Source of the DNA: an uncultured Muribaculaceae bacterium
GTDB lineage: Bacteria; Bacteroidota; Bacteroidia; Bacteroidales; Muribaculaceae
Reading direction: 5' to 3'
NCBI GenBank assembly: GCA_910579675.1
Contig: CAJTUF010000023.1
Span: 1-40,345, forward strand
DNA: 40,345 nucleotides
The notes beneath the pieces were generated by a model. That model was not told where the DNA came from. It was given only the letters and a program-made list of their open reading frames with translations, and did not search any database. The translations under genes were made by a program, and so were the position numbers. Each line of letters starts with the position of its first letter. The stretch's first letter is position 1. Below, piece after piece: positions 31,385-39,956 of this stretch.

Positions 31385-33901
31385 ATGAAAAGAATTATAA
31401 TAGCAGCAGCGGCAGCGGCTCTGACAGCCGTGCAGGTCGTGGCGGCAGAGCCTTTCCGCGATGCCAACCTGCCTCCGCGCCAGCGCGCTACCGACCTGGC
31501 CTCCCGCATGACACTCGATGAGAAAATAGCTCTTCTGAGTGGCTACAACGACTTTTTTCTACATCCATGTCAGCGCCTCGGCGTGCCGGCTTTTGAAATG
31601 GCCGATGGCCCGCTTGGCATAGCTTCGTGGGGGCTCTTCGGACGTGCCACCGCCTATCCGTCGGCGCTCTCACTCGCAGCATCGTGGAACCGCGACCTCG
31701 CCACGACCACCGGACAGGCGTTTGCCGACGACTGGCGTGCCCGTGGAATCCATCTTATGCTTGCTCCCGGTGTCAATATCTATCGTGCCTCAAAAGGTGC
31801 CCGCAATTTCGAATATTTCGGTGAAGATCCGTGGCTTACCTCTGAGATGGCTATGGCATTTACCGGTGCTGTGGCCGATGGCGGTGTGCTTCCGGTGGTG
31901 AAACATTTTGCAGGTAATGATCAGGAATACGACCGCTACAATGTGAGCACCGAAGTGGCCGAGGATGCACTGCGCGAGATCTATACCCTTCCTTTTGAGC
32001 GTCTTGTCACCGAAGGGGGCGTCAAGGCGATAATGAGCGGCTACAATCTGCTCAACGGCCAGCATTGTTCCGAAAACCAGTATCTTGACTCGCTGCTCCA
32101 TAAGGTCTGGGGCTTTGAGGGAATACATATGAGCGACTGGGGTGCTACCCATTCCACGCTCGCGGCCGCCCGCGCCGGGCTTGACCTTGAGATGGGAAGC
32201 AATAGCTATTTTATTGCCGACAGCATCAAGCCGCTGCTTGAACAGGGACTTCTCACTGAGGCCGATATCGACCGCAAAGTGGTCAATATCTACACTCCAT
32301 GCTTCGAGGTGGGTTTTTTCGACCGTCCTCAGAAAGTCGATTCTCTCACTCTCTATAGCCCGCTACGCAACCGGAGGGCTCTTGATGCAGCCCGCGAGGG
32401 TATCATATTGCTCAAAAATAGCGATGCCACACTTCCATTTGCCCCATCAGAGGTGAAGCGCATAGCAGTGGTTGGTCCGATGGCTAATCCGTCGGTTATT
32501 TCCGACCGCCGCTTCCGTAATGATGGCATAAACTACGGAGGTGGCGGAAGCTCCAAAGTCAATCCGTGGTATATCCGCAATATGCTCGACGGTATCATTG
32601 CCGCCTATCCCGATGCTGAGGTGTATTATGCCGAAGGCGTATCGGCCGGATTGAAACGCAATGCTTTTGCCAACTCTGTATTTGTGGCGCCCGACGGATC
32701 GGAGGGATTGCAGGCAGAGTATTATGCCACCGAAGAAGCGTCGACTCCTGTTGCATCACGCGTGGAGCGCCGCCTCAACTATGAATGGTGGGGTATGCCG
32801 CAGAGGGTCGATGGGCTTACCGACAGGCACCGTATTGTGTGGCGTGGACAGATTGTGCCGGAAGTCACAGATACTCTCATACTCTTTGCCGATGGCCAGG
32901 GAGCCTGCACCATCAAGGTTGATGGAGTAGCTATGCTCGACCGATCGGAAAACCAGTCGTTTTTCTACGACACAATAAAAATCCCCGCAGAGGAAGGGCG
33001 CCCGATAGATGTAGAGGTAGATTACCGACGTGTCAATATAGCGCCGGGCGAGATGCGTCTTGGCTACATAGCTGCTTCCGATCTCGATTTCAGCGAGGCA
33101 GAGAAGATTGCCCGCATGGCCGATGCTGTGGTGTGTTGCGTTGGTTTCGATGGCTCGATAGAGCTTGAAGGCCGCGACCGTCCATTTGAGCTCCCCTATG
33201 GACAGGATATGCTCGTCGAGCGTATGCTCGCGGCCAATCCGGCGACAGCTGTGGTGGTGACCGGTGGCGGCGGTGTCGATATGAGCCGCTGGGCCGACCG
33301 TGCTCCGGCCATTGTCCATGCACTCTATCCCGGCATGGAGGGCGGAACAGCTCTCGGCGAGATAATTTCGGGAGCTGTCAATCCCTCGGCCAAGCTCCCA
33401 TTCACTATCGAGCGCCGATGGGCCGACTCCCCTGCGTGTGGCTTCTACGATGAGACCCGTTCAGACAAGAAAGTCTATTATGGCGAGGGGCTTATGACCG
33501 GCTACAGAGGCTACGACAAGGATGGCACAGAGCCGCTATTCCCATTTGGCCACGGATTGAGCTACACCACTTTCGACTACTCGGATCTGAGAGCCGAACG
33601 TTGCGGAGACTCGATTGTGGTTACATTTTCTGTGACCAATACCGGTAAGCGCGCCGGAGCCGAAGTGTCGCAGGTATACGTAGAGCCAGTCGATCCCGAC
33701 GGTGTCCGACCGCTGCGCGAGCTCAAGGGTTTTGCCAAGACGTCGCTTGCTCCGGGCGAGACGCGCCGCATCGAGGTGGTGATACCGGCAGTGGCCTTGC
33801 GCCGTTTTGACAATTCTACACGCGACTGGGCCCCCCTCCCTGTAGCAGGCATAAGTGTGGGCCCGTCATCGCGCTCGCTGCCTCTGCATCAGGCTCTTTG
33901 A
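31385..33901 (+). CDS. Secreted glycoside hydrolase family 3 with PA14 domain
   Basis: This 838-residue enzyme has a signal peptide (MKRIIIAAAAAALTAVQVVA), an N-terminal GH3 TIM-barrel with catalytic nucleophile Asp251 in MSDWGATHS, a C-terminal alpha/beta sandwich split by a PA14 domain (about 437-565; GLQAEYYATEEAS), an acid/base candidate Glu595 in LEGRDRPFELPYGQ, and a C-terminal fibronectin-III-like domain (about 745-830). GH3/PA14 members are beta-glucosidases or related exo-glycosidases acting on plant or dietary glycans. It is probably periplasmic or outer-membrane associated. No SusC/SusD genes are adjacent, so it is an isolated enzyme here. Substrate is not readable. Confidence 0.94.
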   Translation: MKRIIIAAAAAALTAVQVVAAEPFRDANLPPRQRATDLASRMTLDEKIALLSGYNDFFLHPCQRLGVPAFEMADGPLGIASWGLFGRATAYPSALSLAASWNRDLATTTGQAFADDWRARGIHLMLAPGVNIYRASKGARNFEYFGEDPWLTSEMAMAFTGAVADGGVLPVVKHFAGNDQEYDRYNVSTEVAEDALREIYTLPFERLVTEGGVKAIMSGYNLLNGQHCSENQYLDSLLHKVWGFEGIHMSDWGATHSTLAAARAGLDLEMGSNSYFIADSIKPLLEQGLLTEADIDRKVVNIYTPCFEVGFFDRPQKVDSLTLYSPLRNRRALDAAREGIILLKNSDATLPFAPSEVKRIAVVGPMANPSVISDRRFRNDGINYGGGGSSKVNPWYIRNMLDGIIAAYPDAEVYYAEGVSAGLKRNAFANSVFVAPDGSEGLQAEYYATEEASTPVASRVERRLNYEWWGMPQRVDGLTDRHRIVWRGQIVPEVTDTLILFADGQGACTIKVDGVAMLDRSENQSFFYDTIKIPAEEGRPIDVEVDYRRVNIAPGEMRLGYIAASDLDFSEAEKIARMADAVVCCVGFDGSIELEGRDRPFELPYGQDMLVERMLAANPATAVVVTGGGGVDMSRWADRAPAIVHALYPGMEGGTALGEIISGAVNPSAKLPFTIERRWADSPACGFYDETRSDKKVYYGEGLMTGYRGYDKDGTEPLFPFGHGLSYTTFDYSDLRAERCGDSIVVTFSVTNTGKRAGAEVSQVYVEPVDPDGVRPLRELKGFAKTSLAPGETRRIEVVIPAVALRRFDNSTRDWAPLPVAGISVGPSSRSLPLHQAL

Positions 33902-33953
33902 ACGCGGATGTGGTAGCAAGCGGCGCTCGTAATCGGTCAATTGATTGAGCGCG

Positions 33954-34129
33954 TGCGACTTGTAGGGATGCTCCACGGAGCATCCGCCCGGCGACGATAG
34001 CCCAGACGATGAGCGCGCGTCAGCCGCCGCAGCCCGAGGATAAAGGTGCCCATTCCACGAAATACTCAGCGTCAGCCGAGTCCCAAAGCGCGACTACTAT
34101 GCCGCCCGAGGAGCTCGGCTGACGCTGAG
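33954..34129 (-). repeat. Palindromic repeat element, copy B (inverted relative to copy A)
   Basis: The reverse complement of 33954-34080 aligns along its whole length with copy A, sharing the 16-base end at 34065-34080, a 21-base identical block at 34022-34042 and the hairpin GGATGCTCC-AC-GGAGCATCC (33966-33985). A second, oppositely oriented 16-base end at 34114-34129 makes a perfect inverted repeat around a 33-base spacer. It lies between the convergent GH3 and menE genes. Confidence 0.85.
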
Positions 34130-34140
34130 CTATTATTTAT

Positions 34141-34330
34141 TAGTCCGCTTGACCCCACTCTGCGGCGGCTACGCGCGCCTTTGAGTGGGGCTAATCTCAA
34201 GGTGCGCCCCTATGGGGGCTTTGGGCGCTACGCGCCGGGCGGGCGTCGCTTGGCGGCTACGCGCGCTCATCGTTTCCGGGTGAGCGCCGCGGGGCGTTGC
34301 TCCGGGGAGTCAGCTTCACAAGGCGCTGAT
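34141..34330. repeat. Further repeat modules in the GH3-menE gap (copy D)
   Basis: This stretch is related to copy C on the opposite strand. It contains CCCCACTC/GAGTGGGG arms (34153-34160 and 34183-34190), a GGGCGCTACGCGCC palindromic segment and two copies of GGCGGCTACGCGCGC (34165-34179 and 34252-34266). A 97-codon open frame across it looks like a by-product of the GC-rich repeat. Nothing else is visible between the GH3 and menE genes. Confidence 0.65.
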
Positions 34331-34343
34331 GGCCTCTGAGTTG

Positions 34344-35291
34344 TCAAAAGGTCTGCCGCTTAATCTTGCCGGAATCGGTGAGCGGCAGCGAATCCAACCA
34401 TATAATTGAACGCGGACGTCGGATGCGGCCTGCCAGCAAGGCAGCCGCATCGAGCAAGGCGCGGCCTCCATCGGCGGGGGCCGCGCCTTCTACTACGAGC
34501 GCCACTTCTGAGCCCCATTCAGCCGAAGTGCGGGCTGTGACATAGAATCGGTAAGGATCGAGGGCGGGAGCTATAAGCCGCTCTACCTCTTCGGGATGTA
34601 TCTTCAGCCCTCCGGAGATAATGGCATTGTCGGCCCGTCCCCGGAATATGAATGTGTGGTTGTCGATCAGATCAACAATATCGTTTGTAACCACAGGACT
34701 CCATGTTGCTCCCAGCCGAGAGATGACGAGCCGATCCCCCTCAGCGAGCGAAAACTCCACTCCTGGCAGCGCATGGTAGCGGGAGTCGCCGAAGGGTCGG
34801 AGTGCCACATGACTGCAGGTCTCGGTCATGCCATATGTGGCCCACCATGAAGTGCGTGGCCATGCTTGCGTGGCCGCGGTCTCGGCTTCGGGAGAAGTGG
34901 GTGCGCCCCCGACTATCACATGTTGCACCTCACACTTTGATGCTATAAGGCCCTCGATCTGCTGCGGCACTATTGCCACAAGTTTGATTCTTGTGTCTGG
35001 CGAAAGCGACGATAAGGGGGAGCGCGACGGCTTCTCGACCAATAGCCTCGCGCCGCAGTCGAGAGCCCTCACCGCCATCATCTTGCCGGCAATGTAGTCG
35101 GCAGCCAAAGGGGTGGCAAGAGTGTCGTCCGGGCCTATTCCGAAAAACTCGATTGTTGCACGGGCGCTCATAAGCATATCAGCCTTGGCGAGTTTCACCG
35201 GCTTGGGTTTGCCGGTGGAGCCGCTTGTTGAGGCGCCTACATGGTCGGTCGCCGGGTCCGACCATTCGGCCATAAAGTCGTCGTAGGTCAT
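34344..35291 (-). CDS. menE: o-Succinylbenzoate--CoA ligase, short form
   Basis: This 315-residue acyl-adenylate ligase has the phosphate-binding loop STSGSTGKPKPVKL near residue 22, TYGMTETCSHVALR, and the C-terminal segment GLKIHPEEVERLI ... PLTDSGKIKRQTF whose lysine completes catalysis. It activates o-succinylbenzoate with ATP and CoA in menaquinone synthesis. It is much shorter than E. coli MenE (about 450): the P-loop lies almost at the N-terminus, so most of the usual N-terminal subdomain is missing. It is intact in frame and sits 7 bases after menC, so this looks like a genuine compact form. ATG 35291 is chosen because the longer frame overlaps menC. Confidence 0.88.
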   Translation of the reverse strand: MTYDDFMAEWSDPATDHVGASTSGSTGKPKPVKLAKADMLMSARATIEFFGIGPDDTLATPLAADYIAGKMMAVRALDCGARLLVEKPSRSPLSSLSPDTRIKLVAIVPQQIEGLIASKCEVQHVIVGGAPTSPEAETAATQAWPRTSWWATYGMTETCSHVALRPFGDSRYHALPGVEFSLAEGDRLVISRLGATWSPVVTNDIVDLIDNHTFIFRGRADNAIISGGLKIHPEEVERLIAPALDPYRFYVTARTSAEWGSEVALVVEGAAPADGGRALLDAAALLAGRIRRPRSIIWLDSLPLTDSGKIKRQTF

Positions 35292-35298
35292 TGTGTTG

Positions 35299-36351
35299 TC
35301 ATTTGACGAACGGAGATTCCCATGGCCCGGCAGGGACGCAGTGGAGCATCTCGCCATCAAGGCGGAGCCCCGCCGAGAGATTATCGAGATAGAGCGCGCC
35401 AGTGCCGAGCCCCTGAGGCATGGACGGAATGCCGTTGCGGGCCGTCCATTGAGCTATTGCGTTGAGTCCTACATTCGATTCAAGAGCCGAGGTGGCCCAA
35501 TGGCCTATGCCGAGAGTCATGGCGGCATCTATCCATTGCTCCGCACCCGAGAACCCGCCGCACAGCGAGGGCTTGAGGATGATATAGGCGGGTCGTATAA
35601 AGCTCAGGAGCTCTGAAGCCTCACGTGTCGGGTCGCGGCCGATAAGCTCCTCGTCGAGGGCGATATCGACCGGCGAGTTGGCCACCACCGCCTGCATCAG
35701 CTCCTCTTGGCGTGCCTTGACAGGTTGCTCAAGCGAATGGATGTCGAGCGGAGCAAGATCGCGCAGGTGACGCAGTGCTTCGCTGTCGTCGCGCCAGGCA
35801 CCGTTGGCGTCGAGCCGGATCTCTACCCGGTCGGGACCAAACCGACGTCGCAACCGCTCTATCATGCGCAGTTCGGCTCTGAAATCGCAGGCGCCTATCT
35901 TGAATTTGATGCAGTGGAATCCTGATTCGGCCTTGGCCATGGCAGCTGCCTCCATCCTGTCGGGCGAGTCCATCCACACCAGTCCGTTGATTGTGATGCC
36001 GGGTCCGTTGCCGCTTGTCCAGTCGGATGGATACACCATGCCATTGGCGCCGACAGCGAGCGAGGCCAGGGCCATCTCAAGGCCAAACCGTATCGACGAC
36101 CAGTCGGAAAGGTCGGGGAGAGGCAGGCCGCGGTTGATAGAGTCGCATAGCTCGGCCACCTTTTCGGCATATCCGGGGCGGTCGTCGGCTCCGAGACCTC
36201 TGAACAGGGCACATTCGCCGATGCCGACCACTCCGGGGCGCCCGGGGTCGGTGAGCTCTATGAAGTATGTTTCTTTCAGAGTCAACGATCCGCGCGACGT
36301 CACGGCGGGGCGTATGAAATGCAGGTCGCGGCGCAGGAAGCGTGCATTCAT
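35299..36351 (-). CDS. menC: o-Succinylbenzoate synthase
   Basis: This 350-residue enolase-superfamily enzyme dehydrates SHCHC to o-succinylbenzoate. The catalytic KxK is in CIKFKIGA, and the metal ligands lie in LDANGAW, SLEQPV and ALDEEL, with the second catalytic lysine in YIILKPSLCGG. The N-terminal capping domain (RDLHFIRPAVTSRGSLTLKETYFIEL) is present. Its start overlaps the menB stop by one base (TGATG), showing tight coupling. All catalytic residues are present. Confidence 0.94.
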   Translation of the reverse strand: MNARFLRRDLHFIRPAVTSRGSLTLKETYFIELTDPGRPGVVGIGECALFRGLGADDRPGYAEKVAELCDSINRGLPLPDLSDWSSIRFGLEMALASLAVGANGMVYPSDWTSGNGPGITINGLVWMDSPDRMEAAAMAKAESGFHCIKFKIGACDFRAELRMIERLRRRFGPDRVEIRLDANGAWRDDSEALRHLRDLAPLDIHSLEQPVKARQEELMQAVVANSPVDIALDEELIGRDPTREASELLSFIRPAYIILKPSLCGGFSGAEQWIDAAMTLGIGHWATSALESNVGLNAIAQWTARNGIPSMPQGLGTGALYLDNLSAGLRLDGEMLHCVPAGPWESPFVK

Positions 36352-37166
36352 CAGGGGAAGCGGGGGAAATCGTCGAAATTAGGATCGCGCTTCTCAAGGA
36401 AAGCATTTTTGCCCTCCTGGGCTTCAGCCATCATGTAGAACATCAGAGTGGCGTCGCCGGCCAGCTCCATGAGGCCGTGCTGACCATCGAGCTCGGCATT
36501 GAGTGCGCGCTTGATCATGCGTATGGCCATGGGTGAGCGTTTGAGTATGTCGTCGCACCATTCCATGGCCTCATCTTCGAGGCGCTCGAGAGGCACCACT
36601 TTATTGACCATCCCCATCTCAAGGGCTTCGGCGGCAGTGTATTGACGGCAGAGGAACCATATCTCGCGGGCCTTTTTCTGTCCTACGCAACGGGCGAGAT
36701 AGGAGGAGCCGAAGCCACCGTCGAAACTGCCCACCTTGGGGCCTGCCTGACCGAAGCGTGCATTGTCCGAGGCTATGGTGAGGTCGCATACCACCTGGAG
36801 CACATTGCCGCCTCCAATCGAATAGCCATTTACAAGGGCTATCACTGGCTTTGGAAGCGAGCGGATGGCTTTGTGGAGGTCGAGCACATTAAGACGTGGC
36901 ACTCCGTTGGCATCGACATAGCCGCCCTGGCCCTTTACGCGCTGATCGCCGCCGGAGCAGAATGCCTTGTCGCCGGCACCGGTGAGGAGGAGCACACCCA
37001 CATTCTGGGCCTCGCGGGTATATGCCACAGCGTCGAGCATCTCCATGACGGTCTGCGGACGGAAGGCATTGTAGACTTCAGGACGGTTGATTGTGATACG
37101 GGCCACTCGGCCATGTTGTTCAAAGAGTATGTCGGAATACTCTTTTATCTGTTTCCATTCTCTCAT
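36351..37166 (-). CDS. menB: 1,4-Dihydroxy-2-naphthoyl-CoA synthase
   Basis: This 271-residue crotonase-fold enzyme closes the second naphthoquinone ring. Characteristic segments are KAFCSGGDQRVKGQGGYVD, GYSIGGGNVLQVVCDLTIAS and QAGPKVGSFDGGFGSSYLAR, and the C-terminus ends in the EKRDPNFDDFPRFP type tail of MenB. Its start overlaps the menD stop by 4 bases (ATGA) and its stop overlaps menC by 1. The identification is unambiguous. Confidence 0.97.
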   Translation of the reverse strand: MREWKQIKEYSDILFEQHGRVARITINRPEVYNAFRPQTVMEMLDAVAYTREAQNVGVLLLTGAGDKAFCSGGDQRVKGQGGYVDANGVPRLNVLDLHKAIRSLPKPVIALVNGYSIGGGNVLQVVCDLTIASDNARFGQAGPKVGSFDGGFGSSYLARCVGQKKAREIWFLCRQYTAAEALEMGMVNKVVPLERLEDEAMEWCDDILKRSPMAIRMIKRALNAELDGQHGLMELAGDATLMFYMMAEAQEGKNAFLEKRDPNFDDFPRFP

Positions 37167-38854
37167 CTTTGTGAAGAATTATGATAATAATCGTTGAAAT
37201 AACCGGCATCGGTAGAAGCATCGGTGATGATGCGCATCAGCGCAGGGCGCCCCGTTTCTTCCGAGGTGAAGCGGGGCCATACTTGCCGCAGCTCCTCCAT
37301 CGACGCCACTTCGTAGTAGTCAAAACCACACCCTTCGGCCATAGCTTTCAGAGGCACTTGCATCCCTTCCATCTCAAGCAGCCGGGAACGGCATGGGAGG
37401 GCGCGGGTGGCAGCGGAGAAGCGGAATATCCCGCCTCCGCCATTGTCGATAACAGCCATGCGGAACCGGGGCGGAACGATGCCCGAGGCGAGTGAGCCGA
37501 GATCGTAGAGCGCACTCATATCGCCAGTTATGAGCAGAGTAGGCGCGGCACAATAGGAGATTGAGGCGCCGATGGCAGTGGAGGTGGAGCCGTCGATACC
37601 GCTCACGCCACGGTTGCAGTCGCAGCGATGCCATGGGCCGGCGATTGCCGATGCAAGTCCGGCAATGCGTATGCTCATGCCATTTGACACTTGCAGATTC
37701 CACCGGCGGGGCACCATGGCGAGCATGGCCGAAACAGCCTTGAGCGAACACCACGGGGCGCGGTCGACAGCGCTGCGAAGCAGAGCCTCGCCACGATGGA
37801 ATGCCACCCTCCAGTCGTCGCCGAAAGTCGAGGGCGACCTATGTGGCTGCATGGCCGAAGCGAGCAGAGGCATGAAAGCCTCGGCATCCATGTCGACCAC
37901 ACACGACAAGGCGCCGAAGGTGTCGGGAAATGAGCCGCATATGGATCCCCCAACAGCCCAGTGGCGCAGCCCGGGAGTGGAACGCAGCATTCTTTTCAGT
38001 CGGGCACTCACGAGGGCGCCCCCTATTGTGATCACTACGTCGGGACGCAGGTGGTCGATCATGTCGGGCCGGGCGGCAGCGAGGGTAGCCTCGGCCGAAG
38101 GTATCGTGAGCCGGGCATGGACATTGGCACAGGGTTCTGTCACCACCGCCACATTTGGGAGCTGCGCGAGCTTGGCAAGAGCCTTGTTGATGCGTGGAGA
38201 AGGGATTGCGCCTCCTACAGCCACAAGCACCTTGACGGGCGATGCTATTGATCGTCCGAGCTCACGTGCCCGGGCTGTGGATATGGTCATGTCGGGCCCG
38301 ACGATTTCTACCGGCCATGCGTGAAATGGGGTGTCGGTGTCAGCCTCGAAGTCGATGGGCACATTGATATGCACCGGACCCGGAGGCCACTTCGTGGCGG
38401 TGGTGATGGCCTCGCCCAAAAGAAGAGCCGAGTGGCGCATGGCATCGGCTCCCGAAGCCGCCGGCAACGCGAAGCTGCGCTTCACCACCGCATCGAGCGC
38501 GCCGGGCTGACGGAGGGTCTGGCTGTCGGCGCGGTCTATCCACACAGCCGGGCGGTCGGCGCTCACGGCAATAAGTGGCACCCGTCGGTAGAGCGCTTCG
38601 GCGAGCGCCGGAGCATAGTTGAGCAAAGCGGTGCCCGACGTGCAAAGCAGGGCTACCGGCCCGGCGGATTCGACCGCCATACCAAGCCCGACGAAAGCGG
38701 CTACGCGCTCATCGGCCACAGGCGTGAGCTCCATGCCTGAGTCGGCCACACTCTGCAGGAGCGTGGAGTTGCGGGCGCCGGGCGATACTACGGCGCGTCT
38801 TACGCCCGCCTCGATAAGCCTCGTGGCTATCATTTGGCTCACAGATCTGTTCAT
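37163..38854 (-). CDS. menD: SEPHCHC synthase
   Basis: This 563-residue thiamine-diphosphate enzyme joins 2-oxoglutarate to isochorismate, the first committed menaquinone step. The N-terminal VVSPGARNSTLL and DERVAAFVGLGMA are MenD landmarks, and the ThDP/Mg motif is GDMSALYDLGSLA with VIDNGGGGIF near residue 445. ATG 38854 is preferred over a TTG at 38857. It is the first gene of the men cluster; isochorismate synthase (menF), usually upstream, is absent from this window, and so are menA and menH. It has its own promoter about 75 bases upstream. Confidence 0.95.
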   Translation of the reverse strand: MNRSVSQMIATRLIEAGVRRAVVSPGARNSTLLQSVADSGMELTPVADERVAAFVGLGMAVESAGPVALLCTSGTALLNYAPALAEALYRRVPLIAVSADRPAVWIDRADSQTLRQPGALDAVVKRSFALPAASGADAMRHSALLLGEAITTATKWPPGPVHINVPIDFEADTDTPFHAWPVEIVGPDMTISTARARELGRSIASPVKVLVAVGGAIPSPRINKALAKLAQLPNVAVVTEPCANVHARLTIPSAEATLAAARPDMIDHLRPDVVITIGGALVSARLKRMLRSTPGLRHWAVGGSICGSFPDTFGALSCVVDMDAEAFMPLLASAMQPHRSPSTFGDDWRVAFHRGEALLRSAVDRAPWCSLKAVSAMLAMVPRRWNLQVSNGMSIRIAGLASAIAGPWHRCDCNRGVSGIDGSTSTAIGASISYCAAPTLLITGDMSALYDLGSLASGIVPPRFRMAVIDNGGGGIFRFSAATRALPCRSRLLEMEGMQVPLKAMAEGCGFDYYEVASMEELRQVWPRFTSEETGRPALMRIITDASTDAGYFNDYYHNSSQR

Positions 38855-38926
38855 CAAGTGGAAAAATATTATGGAGTGGAGACGAGGTGAGGGGATCGGG
38901 GCCGGAGCCCGGGTGCATTGTCAGTG

Positions 38927-38956
38927 CAAAAATAATCAAAATATGGCAATGCTGCA
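38927..38956 (-). promoter_or_regulatory. menD promoter
   Basis: On the minus strand TATTTTTG (38934-38927) matches TAnnTTTG, with TTG 19 bases upstream (38956-38954). It starts just beyond the aquaporin terminator and gives a leader of about 65 bases. Confidence 0.65.
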
Positions 38957-38965
38957 ATATCGCGC

Positions 38966-39004
38966 AAAAAGCGTCGGGCGCTGCTCTCGCGAGTAGCGCC
39001 CGGC
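38966..39004 (-). terminator. Terminator for the aquaporin transcript
   Basis: On the minus strand the arms CGGGCGCT (39002-38995) and AGCGCCCG (38982-38975) form a strong stem, extended by a wobble and a G-C pair and followed by a CTTTTTG tract. It lies over 100 bases past the aquaporin stop. Confidence 0.75.
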
Positions 39005-39022
39005 TTATACCTTATTAATCAA

Positions 39023-39098
39023 AAAGCTGTTTCTTAGTATCGTTCTCTGCTATTAATACAATTGGCAGAGAGATATGGTTCGGGAGCGAAGCAGCTTT
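39023..39098 (-). ncRNA. Structured 3' region of the aquaporin transcript
   Basis: AAAGCTGTTTC (39023-39033) pairs with GAAGCAGCTTT (39088-39098) over 11 bases with one wobble, and TCTCTGC (39044-39050) pairs with GCAGAGA (39065-39071) inside. On the minus strand the outer stem is followed by TTTTGATT, so it could be a first terminator. It could also be a 3'-end-derived small RNA ending at the second terminator. No family is recognised. Confidence 0.35.
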
Positions 39099-39111
39099 AG
39101 GGCTTTTTAAC

Positions 39112-39819
39112 TCATGCGTCGCACGAAGCTCCCTTGCATGTATTGGACGCCGTCATTATGCGCCAGATCACTACGGCAAGGGCTGCACCGGCGAGAGGGC
39201 CAACCACCATGATCCAGAAATCAGGCCAAGCACCCGGGCTCCACACGGCGGGTCCGAACGAACGGGCCGGATTGACCGAGCAGTTGTCAACAGGGATGCC
39301 TACGATATTGACCAGTCCGAGAGCCAGACCTATGGCCAGACCGGCAAAATTGCCGAAACCCTTTTTAGAGTCGGTTGCACCGAGAATCACGAGTACGAAT
39401 GTGGCAGTGAGCAATACTTCGGCAAGAAGAGCCATGCCTTGGGTAGCACCGGGTTGTACCACATTGGCAGCGAGATCGGCCACGCCGGGGGTGATGCCTC
39501 CGAAATTATAGCCGGGCGCGAGGGCCACAAACCATGCAAGAAGACCGGCACCGGCCACAGCGCCGAGGAGCTGCGCTACGACATATCCGCAGAAGTCGCG
39601 TCCGCTCATGCGTCCGGCAAGGAGCATGGCAAACGATACAGCAGGATTGACATGGCATCCGGATATATTGCCAATGCAATAGCAGAGGCAGAGCAGGATC
39701 AGGCCGAAACATAGGCCAATGCCGAGCACACCGATAGCCGGTCCGGCAAGAACGGCGCTGCCACAGGCGAGCAGAACGAGAAGAAGAGTACCGATAAACT
39801 CGGCAAAATACTTGTTCAT
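39112..39819 (-). CDS. Aquaporin, AqpZ-like with altered selectivity filter
   Basis: This 235-residue MIP channel has six membrane helices and both NPA motifs (58-60 in GCHVNPAVSF and 183-185 in CSVNPARSFG). By alignment to E. coli AqpZ, the aromatic/arginine filter is Phe38, Asn171, Cys180 and Arg186, whereas AqpZ has Phe, His, Thr and Arg. The usual His is therefore replaced by Asn, and a Cys sits where mercury-sensitive aquaporins carry one. It probably conducts water and perhaps small polar solutes. It is a single gene, divergent from the tRNA downstream, with its own promoter and a structured 3' region. Confidence 0.93.
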   Translation of the reverse strand: MNKYFAEFIGTLLLVLLACGSAVLAGPAIGVLGIGLCFGLILLCLCYCIGNISGCHVNPAVSFAMLLAGRMSGRDFCGYVVAQLLGAVAGAGLLAWFVALAPGYNFGGITPGVADLAANVVQPGATQGMALLAEVLLTATFVLVILGATDSKKGFGNFAGLAIGLALGLVNIVGIPVDNCSVNPARSFGPAVWSPGAWPDFWIMVVGPLAGAALAVVIWRIMTASNTCKGASCDA

Positions 39820-39956
39820 AAATACGTGAATTATAAGTTGAAAGTTATGAGTGGCTGTGAGAACTCCGCAAAAGCGGGGCTATTATATACATTTATAGTT
39901 TGACAACAAGGTGTCATCAGCTCTGGTTCGGAGTCTGATAAAACTCTAATCCACGG

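Noticed and set aside
34046..34339. 97-codon open frame on the plus strand
   Set aside because: It runs through the repeat cluster; its residues reflect GC-rich repeats and no homologous domain is recognisable.
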